Assembly: GCA_027924585.1 (NCBI GenBank)
Contig: BSBM01000096.1
Span: forward strand, 7,935,501 to 7,999,500
DNA length: 64,000 bases
Source: Larix kaempferi
Taxonomy: Eukaryota > Streptophyta > Pinopsida > Pinales > Pinaceae
Direction: 5' to 3'
Shown: positions 22,197-33,984 of the stretch, in pieces
Position numbering within the stretch: the stretch's first letter is position 1
Layout of the letters: each line of letters begins with the position of its first letter
Made by a program: the position numbers and the translations under genes
Notes under the pieces: model-generated
Told to the model about the DNA's origin: nothing
Databases searched by the model: none
The model's input: the letters and a program-made list of their open reading frames with translations, nothing else

Positions 22197-24238
22197 TGTA
22201 ATACCCCCATTTTGACCCTTAGGATATATTTTATTTTAATGCAAATATTATATATATGTGATGTATGATTCCTAGCGTGGCACTCAAGGCCAAGGCCCCA
22301 CTAGTGAATGCTCAGACTTGAAGGGTTGGTATTTTATGTTGTGACTATCCACGTTCCATTAAGCCATGGAAATTGTAAAAATGATGTAAATGATTATAAT
22401 GGAAATGAAATACCAAGGGGTTGGATATGGATGCAACTAAATGAGTGGGATTGTGTATCCACTAGGGAGAGGTGAGGGGTTTGTGGGATTGAACCCTAGG
22501 CTGCCCTATGTCACCTTGGGAACCCCCTTTGATTGTCCTAGATGTCATTTATTTATGTTGTAAGTAAGTGGTTGAAGAAAACTCTTGATGGGGTTGATGG
22601 AGTATGGGAAGCCCTAAAATCCGTAAGGCAGGGTATGGGATTGGTTTTGCCTATAACACAAGTCACCCTACCTCATGGGGGGATGTTTTCCCTCATCCCC
22701 ATTCCATGGTGGATGATGTAGGCATGTATTTTCATGGAGGACATAGCCCAAGAGTAGGAAGAAAAACCAGAAATCATGACTGGGGAAGAAGCCACATTTT
22801 GAAATGCCAAAATCGCCAAGACATTCGGATGTATAAAGGAAATCCGATTTGGGATCCACAGACCGGAACCTTGGGGATAAATTGAGAGGTTTAGATTCCT
22901 AAAAATCCATAGGAGAACCCAGATTTGATAGCCGAAAACCCAGTCGTAGTATAGAGCCATTCAACCGCAAGGTTGAGGAAGATCCAAGAGCGGATCGCAG
23001 TGGGAGAGACACCAAGGGGCTTAGAACTCATGGTAGAGACAGTGAAGGCTCAATTACCCATGGTTTATCACTTGGGACTAGCTATACCTTCCCAGGTCAG
23101 CGCTGAGGGAAGGGGCACCCGAGGGACTGTGTAGCCAGGAAGGGGACCTTACTTAGGATGAGAGTAGAGGTGATGGGGGTTCCTATACTGTCTGAAGACA
23201 ATTGGATATTCATGTAGCTCTGTGTTGAGCTAATTGACTTAGAAACCTTAATCTATGTCTCCCTACTTGCTTGACAGAGCCAGCTATGTGATGGATGACC
23301 CTGAATGATTGTGAAACTAAGACTTTGAGTGGACTTGAGTAACAGGGGTATGGCCGACTTTCGACTTTCCGAGCCCGTAGTGTGGATTGTGGATTTCATA
23401 AGTCAAAGGCATGCATTCTTTGGATTTACACGTTGTGGTTCTGACTTGCCGACTTCCGCAAGGTGGATTGCAGATTGTGGAATTCAGAGGAGTAATTTTA
23501 CCGGAGCTATGAACTTGGAGTTCTGAATTCTGACTCCCACATCGTGGATTGTGGATCGTGGAAGTCGGAGGCGTGATTCGATGAAGCAATGAAAATGGAG
23601 TTCTGACTTCCGAATCCCGCATCGCGGAAGTCATAGGCATGATTTGACGAAGCAGTGAACTTGGAGTTCTGACTTCCGAACCCCACATCATAGATTGTGG
23701 ATCGTGAAATTCGGAGGCGTGATTCGGCAAAGCAGTGAACTTGGAGTTCCGGCTTCCGACTCCCGCATCATGGATTGGGGATCGCGAAAGTTGGAGGCAT
23801 GATTCAGAGAAGCATAGAATTTGGGTGTTCCAACTTTTTGACTCCCGCATCATGGATTGCAGAAATCGGAGGCATATTTCTTCTATGCTGTGTATTTGGC
23901 ATTCCGAATTTCTAACTCCTGCACGGTGGATAGCAGAGTGCAGAAGTCAGAGGCGTATTTATTCGATGTCGTGTATTTGGCATTCCAAATTTCTGACTCC
24001 CGCACTGTGGATTGCGGAATGCGGAAATTGAAGGCATATTTCTTTGACGTTGTATATTTTGGAGTTCCAACTTCCGACTTCTGACTTGTGGCTTGTGGAT
24101 TATTGCTTGCGGATTGCATACTGAAGTTGTTGCGGTTGTGCAAAAGTGCATAGTTTGGAAGAAACAAAATTAGCAGGTTTATTCTAAGGAGCTCCCCCAT
24201 CACCTCAAAAGGGCACTGAGGGGACCGAGGATGTTAGA
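22197..24238 (+). repeat. 5' LTR of another retrotransposon, about 2.0 kb
   Basis: It starts TGTAATACCCCCATTTTG and ends gaggatgttaga, two bases before a perfect tRNA-Met primer-binding site at 24241. The end would be TGTTACA but for one substitution. The chromovirus at 25.7 kb shows the same arrangement (tgttaca, two bases, tggtatcag). An 82-bp tandem repeat fills the 3' third. Open frames inside (for example 22604-22885) are not genes. Confidence 0.7.
23370..24100 (+). repeat. Minisatellite inside the LTR, about 82-bp unit, about 9 copies
   Basis: Each unit holds a ttccgactcccgcat-like core, then gtggattg, ggaggc-tgatt and a gaacttggagttc segment. Core starts lie near 23537, 23617, 23680, 23762, 23845, 23917 and 23999. 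One unit is shortened to about 63 bp. Earlier and later units are more diverged. Confidence 0.85.
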
Positions 24239-24240
24239 TA

Positions 24241-24252
24241 TGGTATCAGAGC
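24241..24252 (+). other. Primer-binding site, initiator tRNA-Met
   Basis: tggtatcagagc is complementary to the 3' end of plant initiator tRNA-Met, the common primer of plant LTR retrotransposons. Confidence 0.85.
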
Positions 24253-25714
24253 ATAAGGTTGCAACACTGGGGCTACTTGGTCCAAAGCATGATCTTACGG
24301 GCTTGTTAGAGTTGCGGAATGTTAAAAAATGAAAAAATGAAAATCGTTGTGTCAATATGGGCAATTTCCAGAATTGCACAAGATGGAATAGGTGTGGTTC
24401 CTTATCTAGAATGCATTCCCTATGCTCAGGATTTGCAATATGAATTGCATAGAGGGGTTTTGGAAGCCTTAGTAAGAGTAATTGGTTGTAATATGCCCTA
24501 TGGAGGTATGATATCCATGTCCAATCATTCGAGGATGAAAGGGATCAATAATGGATGTAGGTGCCTTAGATAAGAATGCATCCAACATACTATTGTTAGT
24601 ATTATAGGAAAATTGAATTGCAAAGAAGATCCATGGGAGCTCTTGATTTTCAAAGGTGGATATTATATTCCATGAAAGAATTCTCAACAAGTAATGGAAT
24701 TTATCCGATAAGGGACATGTAACTTGTAAGGATGATGGGTGAATCATCCTTGTCTCCAAGTGCATGCATGATCGGGGAAGTTGAAAGATATGAGTAAGTA
24801 AGGAGAATGGGTAAGGCATTTCCATTCTCCCAAAAGTTGTCACCCATAGTAGTAAGACATCCCAGTATATGGATTTGGCATGTGACTCATGATAGTAACA
24901 CGGTGGCCATGCAAAGGATGCTAATAGGGGAATGGGGCATTCCCATGTGTGAGTCAATTGTGTGGCCCAAAATTGTGGAAAATATTTCCATGAGAATGGA
25001 AATAAAAGTATCACATTTGAATGAAGTGCAAGGGCATACAATGCACCTTGAAGGACTCCATATGGAATTGGAATTGAATGAATTGCAGTGCTCATAAGTG
25101 CAGGAAAGTCCAAGAAATGCCAAGTTGGACTTGACCATAATTTCTTAAAACAATGTGAGCAACAAAGCATGTGAATGTAGTTGTAACATACCTAATACTT
25201 GAGACATTTTATGTTTTTGGAAAAACATTGTCTTAAATTTTATTGTAAAGTTTTATATTTGACCAAGTGGTCAAGGATGACTATAAATGCATAATATTAT
25301 TATTTAATAAAATAAAATAGGAGACAATCAACCAAAGAGACTGTTGAAAGAGTGTTTACTGACCCACTAGGAGGAATGGAATCTGGTGTAGAAGGCAATG
25401 GACAAGTGGCAGCATCATGAACTCAATAACTAGCTGTTGTTATGGGACGACTCCCTTAAATTGTGGTCAAGTTCCCTGGAATGTGGAATTGGAGCTTGAG
25501 GCTCATTTATTGAAAATTGGCCACTAAAATACCTAGGCATCTTTTATAAGCCATCAAATTTGAGAAGAGGCTCACACTTTTTCTGACGAGAAAATTTACC
25601 TTGTGGTTCTATTGTATGCACACAAGAGATTCGATGAGGGGAAGCTATGTTTTGAGTTGCAGTGTAAGTCTGTATTATTTCTGCTGAGTGCAGAGGTTTT
25701 GAGCTGTATGCAAT
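24253..25714 (+). mobile_element. Presumed internal region of the 22.2-kb element, no motif
   Basis: It follows the primer-binding site and runs to the chromovirus insertion, so it should be the start of an internal domain, but no gag homology is visible. The 233-codon frame on the minus strand (24469-25170) has no known motif and runs against the expected orientation. The continuation may lie to the right of the chromovirus at 37613. Confidence 0.4.
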
Positions 25715-28700
25715 TCTCCATTGATTGCTGAAGTACAACCTGAGTGCCTTGCTTCTACACAGAGTCTTCTTCCTAATGGTTCAGTAAACAGGCTCGAGGT
25801 TCCAAGGGAGCAAGTGATTTGGTTGCTTCTTTTGGAGAAGGTTGGGAGGAACAAGCCTATTTGGGTGTTTGTCCATCCTATCAAGCTATCAAGTTCTACT
25901 TGTTATAATTTCATTATTTTCTGAACTGTTGATCTATGTTAAAAGATGAATGTTTGTTAGATATCAATATTATGATTTAAATGGCTGATTATTTTAACTG
26001 AATATTATTCGTGTAAGTAAATGAAGGATTAGGTTTTAAATATTCAATAGAATGAAAATAAATGTTTCCCTATATTATTCCTTTCTCCAGTGGCGATGTA
26101 CTCTAGTACGGGAAAAGAGTTAATTAACTCATATTTGATATGATCTATAAATAATGATGACAAATAAATTTTGTTTATTTTAATGTTGTTATCAGAATAC
26201 ATTACAGTAGTGTTCAGCAGAAGTAAAACATTTTTAAACCTAGGAAATATTTACTTTACAATCAACTTGGCGTTTCCATGTGTTTTCTTTATTCTTACAG
26301 TTTCAGAATTTACAGTTATGTTTTCCATACTTAATACAACATTTTGTAGAGGAAAACCCTAAGTTGGTATACTTGTTTGATAAACAAAACTATACATGTT
26401 CATCAAAGAAGAAACAGAGTTTGTCTCAGGTTGCAACATAATGCAAATATTTTTATAAACTGAAATTAGTGTTCCTACTCCACTCAAACAGTATATTTTA
26501 TATTCAAATATTAAATACTTGAATATTTTAAACCTGTAACTTTATGCATTTAGGCAGTATTATTGGTAAACTATACAATAATATTCACTACCAACCTTGC
26601 AACCGAAACGCATTATATCAAAGATTACATGTCTTAAGCATTATCATTTATGACATTAATCCTTCTACACACAACTTTATCAACATCGTAAATATTGAAG
26701 ACTATGCAAATTATGAACAACAGTAAAACCCTAAGTAACTCCTCCCGAGTCCAAAGAGGATAGGTAAAACAACTCAGGGTTTGGCCCCAGTAATATATTC
26801 ATACATTGGGTTTCAGCATACTACAATAATTAATAGAACTAAGTAAAAACAAGCTACTGTAATGGTATATTTTATGGAAATCAGATCAACCTCATCTCCT
26901 TACTAAGTATTAAGACTGTAAGGAAAAGTATCGCATTTCCAGAACTCATGATAACATGAGAACAAGTAACTTCAACACCTTGGGTTTTAGCCACGTCGAG
27001 TGGCTCGCTCAGGATAGTTATTAATACTTAAAAAATGCTAAAAGAAATTATTAGTTCCAGGATCGGGCCTGTATAGGTTCACCCGGAGGGTCTATCAGAA
27101 CCTACTTTCGTAAAAAGTATTAAAACATTTAATAAACCACCATTTTGCTTTTACATATAAACGATACACAGGGTTCAACGAAAAAATGAGGGTTCGAGTC
27201 TCCTTTAGGAGTACTCACCCTTACGTTGAAAATATTGCTTAAAAGGAAAATTATTAACCTTAAATTCACAACAGTGTTGGGATCAAGGCCGACGACTTCG
27301 AAATCAAATGCTTGAAATATTGTACTCACATATTTAAGCTACACTGTAACATTTTATAATCTATGAAAGCTAGGGTAAGGTTTAAACCCAAAATATTTAT
27401 CATCTGACAGAGCCGTGAGAGAAGCCTCGCAGTTTTCAAGCACATAGAAACAAAGTGAACCATTTATTATATCCGTAAAGAAACTTTACAACCACAGTTC
27501 AACTGCATAAGGAAACCCATAGGGAAAACCATAGTAATAAAAAAAAACTGGTAGATTAACATGACAAGTGAAAACGCCAGTTACAGAAGTGTAGAGACAA
27601 CTTCCTTCTACACCAACAACACTGCCTTAACCTTATTAAAAGCTTAGTCTACCCTGAAGGGTGACAAGACAAACTTCAAACCCTTTATAAATGTTGACAG
27701 AGGAATCTTGGAGTGAGTCGAGACTTACTATGACTCAAAATCCTCAGGAAGTAGGCACTATTCTCTTTTCGCCAATCCTAAGGCCATGAACTGTCTCCTG
27801 TCAACAAAACCATGACAGAGATTAAAATACGAAGACTTAAATTGTTAAAACCAGAAGTTAGACTGTAAGCCTTTAAGAAACAAATTATGGAGGAGATTGT
27901 TACCTGTAAGGTTCGAACTTGGGTCGATGAATCTCCTGCACACGATAGGCACCATAAAATCCCACGATGGAAGCCCCTACGGTTGTAACCAACTTGAGGA
28001 GTGGTGTTCCAAAACCATGGCGACCGAAAGGTAGAGATACTCAGCTCATCAACACTAGTCAGACCAAAACAAACCTCCAAATGACCAAACCCTGAAGCTT
28101 CACGTAGGGTTTTGATTTCCCAAGACATCATTTATGACGATCACATGAAGGCATTTAAGTCTATGCATTGTCATCCACTATCCGATTCACAAGACCCGGC
28201 ACCCTATAGTTCAGGACTACAAACAATACGTGGTTTTAATAGTTGACCTTGTTTGGATTTCGATCCACACTTATACGAAGTCCAAATTTGGTACACACTT
28301 TACATATTGATTAATTCCTAAATGATAACCTTGTTAATCTTTGAGCCACACAATATGTATATCATATAGTGGGTGTGCCCTTATTCTAAACCATAACATT
28401 TGAGTGATAACATTGTTAGATAAGTCTAAGATCCAAAGCATGAAGGTGACTAACTATAATCAACTTTAGTTCTATCCATTTCGTATTTTTAAATAATTCT
28501 TTATACGCATCCTTTGCCTTGGAAGTAGAAGTTAAAACTTAAAAGCTAGCTAACACTATCCAAAGTTAAACCTGTAACCTGGAACAAGATAGAAGGATTT
28601 CATGTTTTAGCAATAAGCTAAGTAAGTCTCAAAGATTTGCACAAGTATGCACTCGCCAACATTTTCATCATTTACATCCTAACATACTTGGGCCAACATT

Positions 28701-29229
28701 GTAAAATGACAAAGCAAATATCAACAACTTACGACAAATATATTATCATCATAAATATCCACTAAAAGATTACAGGATCAAAACAAAATTAAATTGGAAC
28801 GTAAGGTGGTCGCAACCACATTAATATTACAAGACGACATTGTATAAATAAAATTATAACATCACTATTATATGTTCCCTATGGACATTTCAGAGTTCGC
28901 AGAAGGAAAACTTAAAGAGTAAGTAATATCATATTAAACAATAAACATATTAGTGCTTATTTAATAAGTTTACGACAAAAGAAATAGGATGATCAATTAT
29001 AGAACCGTAGATTGTAATTGACTGTGTTACGAAATGAATTTTATGGTTGAATGTCTACTTAAGTGCTGCGACACAATTTAATAGACAATGGATTTTATGG
29101 AAACTTTAAACGTCCCTTTTATTTAAATAGTAACATTAAATGCTAAAACTATCTACTTCCGCACAACATTTATTGTTAATTAAATAGTTAGAATTTTTTA
29201 AAATTTTTATGAATTTTTGGGCTGTTACA
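25715..29229 (+). repeat. 5' LTR, about 3.5 kb
   Basis: It shares tctccattgattg at its start and tttttatgaattt...tgttaca at its end with the 3' copy. A candidate TATA box, tataaa, lies at 27686-27691. The minus-strand open frame at 27129-27329 is also open in the 3' LTR (35510-35710), but the LTRs are so alike that this says little. By eye the copies differ at roughly one base in twenty. Confidence 0.92.
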
Positions 29230-29231
29230 TG

Positions 29232-29243
29232 TGGTATCAGAGT
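29232..29243 (+). other. Primer-binding site, initiator tRNA-Met
   Basis: tggtatcagagt begins two bases after the LTR end and complements the initiator tRNA-Met 3' end. Confidence 0.9.
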
Positions 29244-29373
29244 GCGAGTTCAAACTCTAGGCCTGAAAAAGGCTCACGCGCACAAATAGAAAATGAAAAC
29301 AGAAAAACTTAGTTACTAATTTTTGTTTTAATTTGTTTATGTACAAAACAGTTTTTGATATTAAATTGCAGGT

Positions 29374-30640
29374 ATGGAAGGACCAGAAGAATCTGCTGAA
29401 GACAGATCTCATCATAGTGAATGTAATAATAATGAACATGAGAATATTAACGAAGAAATCTAAGTAGAATTTAATTGAATGATCAATCATCTGAACTTTT
29501 ACGTACGGTTAAAGATTTAAAAACCGAGATAAGAAATGTTAAAGAATAAAACAAAAGGATTCTAAGAGAACAGGAAGAATTGAACCATATTTTACTGGAA
29601 AGGTATCATAATGATGAAAAAGATAAGAGAACAGAAGTAAAATCTGAGTCTGGAACTATGTCCTATAAACACAGAGATAAGAAGGTAAAATACTATAAAA
29701 GTGAAAGTGACTCTTTTTCCGAACCTGATGATAAAACTTATAGAAGAAAACATAATTCTGATCAAGACAATAGTGATAGTGACTGTGGTCCTAAGAAAAA
29801 GCATAAACATTATGAACAAATTTCAGGGGAATTTAAAAAGATAAAACCCCCAACATTTAATGGCGAAAATGAAAAGGGTGAGGCAACCGAAGCATGGATG
29901 TCCGGTATGAAGAAGTATTTTCATATTTACGATTATTCATCTCAGTTAAAAGCTAAAATGGCCATATACAATATGACCGGAAAAGCAGACATTTGGTGGC
30001 AGGATATTAAAAGGATTAAAAGAATTAAAGAAAGAACTATAAAAGGGAGTGCATTTAAGAAATTATTTAAGAAAAAGTTTTTTTCCGAACAATATTACGA
30101 AGATAAGGCAAAAGAGTTTTATGACTTAAAATTGGGTTCTGTGAGTATGAAGGAGTTAAGTAGCAATTTCCTTAGTCTGTTAAGGTATGTACCTTGCTTA
30201 GTTGAAGAGAAACCTAAGGTACAAAGGTTTTTGATTTGTTTACCCTTTAACATAAAAGATAGAATTGAATACGATAATCCTACAACTCTTGAAGAAGCCA
30301 TGAGAAAGGCCAATTTTTGTTTTGAACTGAATAAGAAAAGGGAAGGTGTATCGAGTTGGAGGAATAATAAACCAAGTAACTTTGAGCATAAAAAGAAAAA
30401 TTTTAATTTCAAAAATTCTGAAAATAATAAAAATTTCAATAACGGAAATTTTCAAAGCAATAATTACAGAGGTAATGCACCATAGAATTACATATCTGCA
30501 AGAAATATACCTAATAACAATAATAATCATAATAATAATGCCAGAATTAATGAACAAACACCACCTTAAAAATGCTATGATTGTAATGGACCGCATACTA
30601 GAGCAAACTGTCCACTCAAAAGAAAGATATTCAACAACAT
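29374..30640 (+). pseudogene. gag: Gag with zinc knuckle
   Basis: The first ATG after the leader (29374) opens a short frame that stops at 29461; the main frame runs from about 29580. Basic and acidic low-complexity sequence comes first, followed by the retrotransposon Gag domain (about 29840-30330) with FNGENEKGEATEAWMSGMKK, ADIWWQDIKR and YYEDKAKEFYDLKLG. An Asn-rich linker and a zinc knuckle, CYDCNGPHTRANC (30573-30611, spacing C-x2-C-x3-H-x4-C), follow. Stops lie at 30483-30485 and 30567-30569. Gag builds the cytoplasmic particle that packages the element RNA. The frame continues directly into the protease. Confidence 0.9.
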
Positions 30641-31080
30641 TCATACAATGCAGACAGAACCAACAGTCGGTGATGTAGCAAGGGAGATGCCCAGAATCAA
30701 AGCAGCGCTGGAAAACCGACAAGCAGACCATCAAACTTCCATGGTTGAGATAGAAGGTATGATACAAAACAAACCTATCTCTATTCTAATTGATCCAGGT
30801 GAAAGTTTGAGTTACATATCACCTGATTTAGTGAGGAGTTGCAAGTTAAAAGTAGAAAAAATTGATAAATCATGGTTGGTTCAGTTAGCAACAGGAACCA
30901 AAAGAAAGGTTGTAGAATTTGTTAAAAGTTGTGATTTGCTTATGAGTTAGTTAAAGACGCAAGTTAAATTGAATATTTTACCTTTGGGGTCTTATGATGT
31001 ATTAATAGGCATGGACTGGCTTGAAAGGCATAGAGTAGTGCTGAACTATTTTAAAAATTCTTTTACTTGTTTAAATAATG
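30641..31080 (+). pseudogene. Aspartic protease domain with DPG at the active site
   Basis: In the same frame as Gag: ISILIDPGESLSYISPDLV (about 30778-30834) and later GSYDVLIGMDWLERHR. Retroviral-type proteases have D-S/T-G; here the second residue is Pro. ILG/LIGMDWL is the usual second conserved box. A TAG at 30948 interrupts the domain. The Pro may be a lineage trait or a mutation; one copy cannot decide. Confidence 0.85.
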
Positions 31081-31148
31081 ATGGAGAAACTTAAATAGTA
31101 AAGGTAATCCCCAGAAAAACATCTGTAAGACAAATTTCTGCTTTACAA

Positions 31149-32310
31149 GTGAAAAATGATGTAAGAAAAGGGTGTAAAACGTTTGCTGTAAATGTGATTA
31201 ATGACGAGCATTCATATAAAGAAGATAAGTTAAAATTGGAAGACATACCTATTCTTAAGCACTTTTCTGATGTATTCCCGGAAGAAATTCCAGGACAACC
31301 TCCGAAAAGGGAACTAGATTTCACCATTGAGTTAGTATCGGGTGTGGTACCAAACTCAAAGGCTCCTTACAGAATGAACATTCTGGAACTTAATGAATTG
31401 AAATCACAGCTAAAAGAACTAATCAATAAGAACTACATAAGGCCTAGTGTGTCTCCTTGGGGAGCACCGGTTATCTTTGTTAAAAAGAAGTACGGTATCT
31501 TGCGTTTATGCATAGACTATCGTCAACTTAATAAAATGACTATTAAAAACTGATATCTTTTGCCCCGCATTGATGATCTATTCAATCAAGTACGTGGAGC
31601 AACGATATTTTCTAAGATAGATTTGAGGTCTGGATACCATCAAGTCGGGATAAAAGATGAAGACATTTTTAACACCGCTTTCAGGACCCGTTATGGGCAC
31701 TACAAGTTCGTAGTTATGCCTTTTGGGCTAACTAACGCATCGACAGTCTTCATGTGTTTAATGAATAACGTTCTACATAAGTACATAGATAAGTTTGTAA
31801 TTGTTTTTATTGACGATATCTTAATTTATTATAAAACTAAAGAAGAACACAACAAACATTTAAGAATAATTCTGCAAGTGTTAAGAGAACATCAGCTTTA
31901 TGGTAAGTTCAGTAAATGTGACTTTTACAAAGATAAAATACAGTACTTAGGTCACATAATATCTAAAGATGGAATCTCTGTCGACCCAGATAAAATAAGA
32001 GCAATTAATGAGTGGCATGTCCCTAAAGATGTAACTGACGTACGGTCATTTATGGGAATAACAGGTTACTACAGAAAATTTATTGAAGGATTCTCCAGAA
32101 TTGTGAATCCCATAACTTCTTTGCAGAAAAAGAGAAATAAATTCATCTGGGATCAAAAGTGTGTAGAGAGCTTTAAGAAATTAAAAGAACTATTAACAAC
32201 AACACCTATACTAAAAATTGCTGATCCAAATAAGGGCTTCGTCGTATGCACGGATGCATGCAACGATGGACTTGGTGGGGTCTTAACTCAAGAAGGTCAT
32301 GTCATAGATA
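31149..32310 (+). pseudogene. pol: Reverse transcriptase
   Basis: The RT domain is in the Gag frame. Landmarks: [16 protein letters not shown] upstream, [27 protein letters not shown], then a TGA at 31551 where related proteins have an Arg codon, then [40 protein letters not shown], and the catalytic FIDD in VFIDDILIY (two Asp of the YxDD-type box). The connection follows with [16 protein letters not shown] and [15 protein letters not shown]. The enzyme copies element RNA to DNA. The frame is lost at about 32308. Confidence 0.95.
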
Positions 32311-32570
32311 TGAGTCTAGGAAGCTAAAAATTCACAAAAAGAACTACGCAACCTACGATCTCGAGCTGGCAGCCGTTATACATGCATTAAATATGTGGCG
32401 CTATCACTTGATTGGAAGTAAGTTTTCATTAATAACAGATAATAAAGGCTTAAAATACTTGTTGGATCAAACAAATTTGAACCCAAGGTAAGCTAGGTGG
32501 CTATCTTTCCTTAGCGAATACGATTTTGAGATTCAACACATTAAGGGTAAATAAAATAAGGTTGTTGATA
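32240..32570 (+). pseudogene. RNase H domain, frameshifted
   Basis: [20 protein letters not shown] opens in the RT frame. After about 32308 the next frame continues [20 protein letters not shown], then ALNMWRYHLIGSKFSLITDN and KGLKYLL. The first Asp, the Glu in YDLEL and the Asp in TDN are the catalytic carboxylates, all present. A TAA and a TAG follow at about 32490 and 32553. A one-base indel at the join is the likely lesion. Confidence 0.9.
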
Positions 32571-32734
32571 CCTTACGAAGAAACACTAAGTTAAATTTTG
32601 TGGAAGCAATCAACACTTATAAAACAGATCTGGAAAATCAGATCGAAGAAGGAATTAAACAAGATGAAAATTATTAGAAATTACATGATAAAATTGCTGA
32701 AAACGTATCTGAAAATTTAATAACAGATTACAAC

Positions 32735-33640
32735 ATAATGAAAAAGGGTTAATGACTTATAAGAGAAGACTTTATGTGCCTAATATATCAAAAGTTAAGT
32801 TGTTGATTTTAGACGAAATTCATCAAAGTCCTTATTTGGGACACCCTGGTTATCAAAAAATGATAACTATGCTGAGAAAATATTACTTTTGGCCGAATAT
32901 GAAAAATGAAGTGGTTGAATACATAGCTAGGTGCTTTGAATGTTAGTCAATTAAAGTTGAGCATCAACACCCAGCAAGCCTATTACAGCCATTGCCAATT
33001 CCTGAATGGAAGTGGGAAATTATAAGTATTGATTTCATAACTGGTTTGCCTAAGAATAAAAAACATAATGACTCAATAATGGTAGTGGTCGATAAGCTTA
33101 GTAAAGAAACTCATTTTATTCATGTTAAAACCACTTTTAATGTTGCTAACATTGCTGATGCGTTTATGAAGCAAATCTTTCGGTTACACGGAATTCCTAA
33201 GGTAATAATTTCTGATTGTGATTCTAAGTTTACTGGAAATTTTTGGACATGATTGTTTAAAGGTTTAGATACTAAGTTAAATTTCAGTACATCCTTTCAC
33301 CCTCAAACTGACGGACAAACTGAAAGGGTGAATCAGATTTTAGAAGATATGTTAAGAATGTATGTGAAATATCAACCAACTAAATGGGAATACTTTTTAC
33401 ATTTAGTTGAATTTGCTTACAATAATCACTATCAAGCTTCTGCTAGACTTAGTCCATTTGAGATTATGTAGGGAAGGAAATGCAATACTCCTATTACTTG
33501 GATTAATCCTATTGACATATTGATGTTAGGACCATATTTGTTAAAAGAAATGGAGCTAACCGTGAAACAGGTACAAGGCAATTTAAAAATTGCACAAAAT
33601 AGACAAAAAATTTATGCAAATATGAAATGAACTGAAAAGG
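32735..33640 (+). pseudogene. Integrase
   Basis: In a third frame: RRLYVPNISKVKLLILDEIH, then the HHCC zinc-binding part (EIHQSPYLGHPGYQ ... CFEC), a TAG at 32944, then the catalytic core with IDFITG, ISDCDSKFTGNFW, a TGA at 33250, and HPQTDGQTERVNQ. These give the D, D and E of the DDE triad. A TAG at 33469 follows SPFEIM. Integrase inserts the DNA copy into the genome. Stops separate the three subdomains, so no full protein can be made. Confidence 0.93.
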
Positions 33641-33649
33641 CATTTCAAG

Positions 33650-33984
33650 TTGGAGATCATGTTTTTTTGCTAAACTAGCACCAAGGTATTGTGGACCATT
33701 CGAAATCCTATCAAGGATCGGACCAGTTGCATATCAGTTGGCTTTACCATCTAACTTAAGAATACATAATGTTTTTCACAATTCTGTTTTGAAAAAGTAT
33801 GTGCACGATGCTACTCATGTGCTAAATTGGAATGACATACAGGTGGATCCCGAAGGAGATTTTCAGGTGGAATCAGACTGTATCCTCGACAGGAGGGAAA
33901 TTTTGCTCTGGAATCGTACCATAGGATAGGTAAAGGTGCAATGGATGCACCTTATCCCGGAGGAAGCTACCTGGAAGCTACAAG
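33650..33984 (+). pseudogene. Integrase C-terminus and chromodomain-like tail
   Basis: After a small deletion near 33670, the frame reads [49 protein letters not shown], then a TAG, then VKVQWMHLIPEEATW. The last two blocks form the chromodomain-like module of chromoviral integrases, which steers insertion to particular chromatin. It ends within about 15 bases of the 3' LTR, so the LTR boundary cuts the usual C-terminal tail. Confidence 0.85.

Noticed and set aside
24469-25170. 233-codon open frame on the minus strand
   Set aside because: No recognisable motif, runs against the orientation set by the LTR and primer-binding site, and has the composition of reversed DNA.
27129-27329. Minus-strand frame open in both chromovirus LTRs (also 35510-35710)
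   Set aside because: The LTRs are about 95 percent alike, so a shared 66-codon frame is not evidence of selection.
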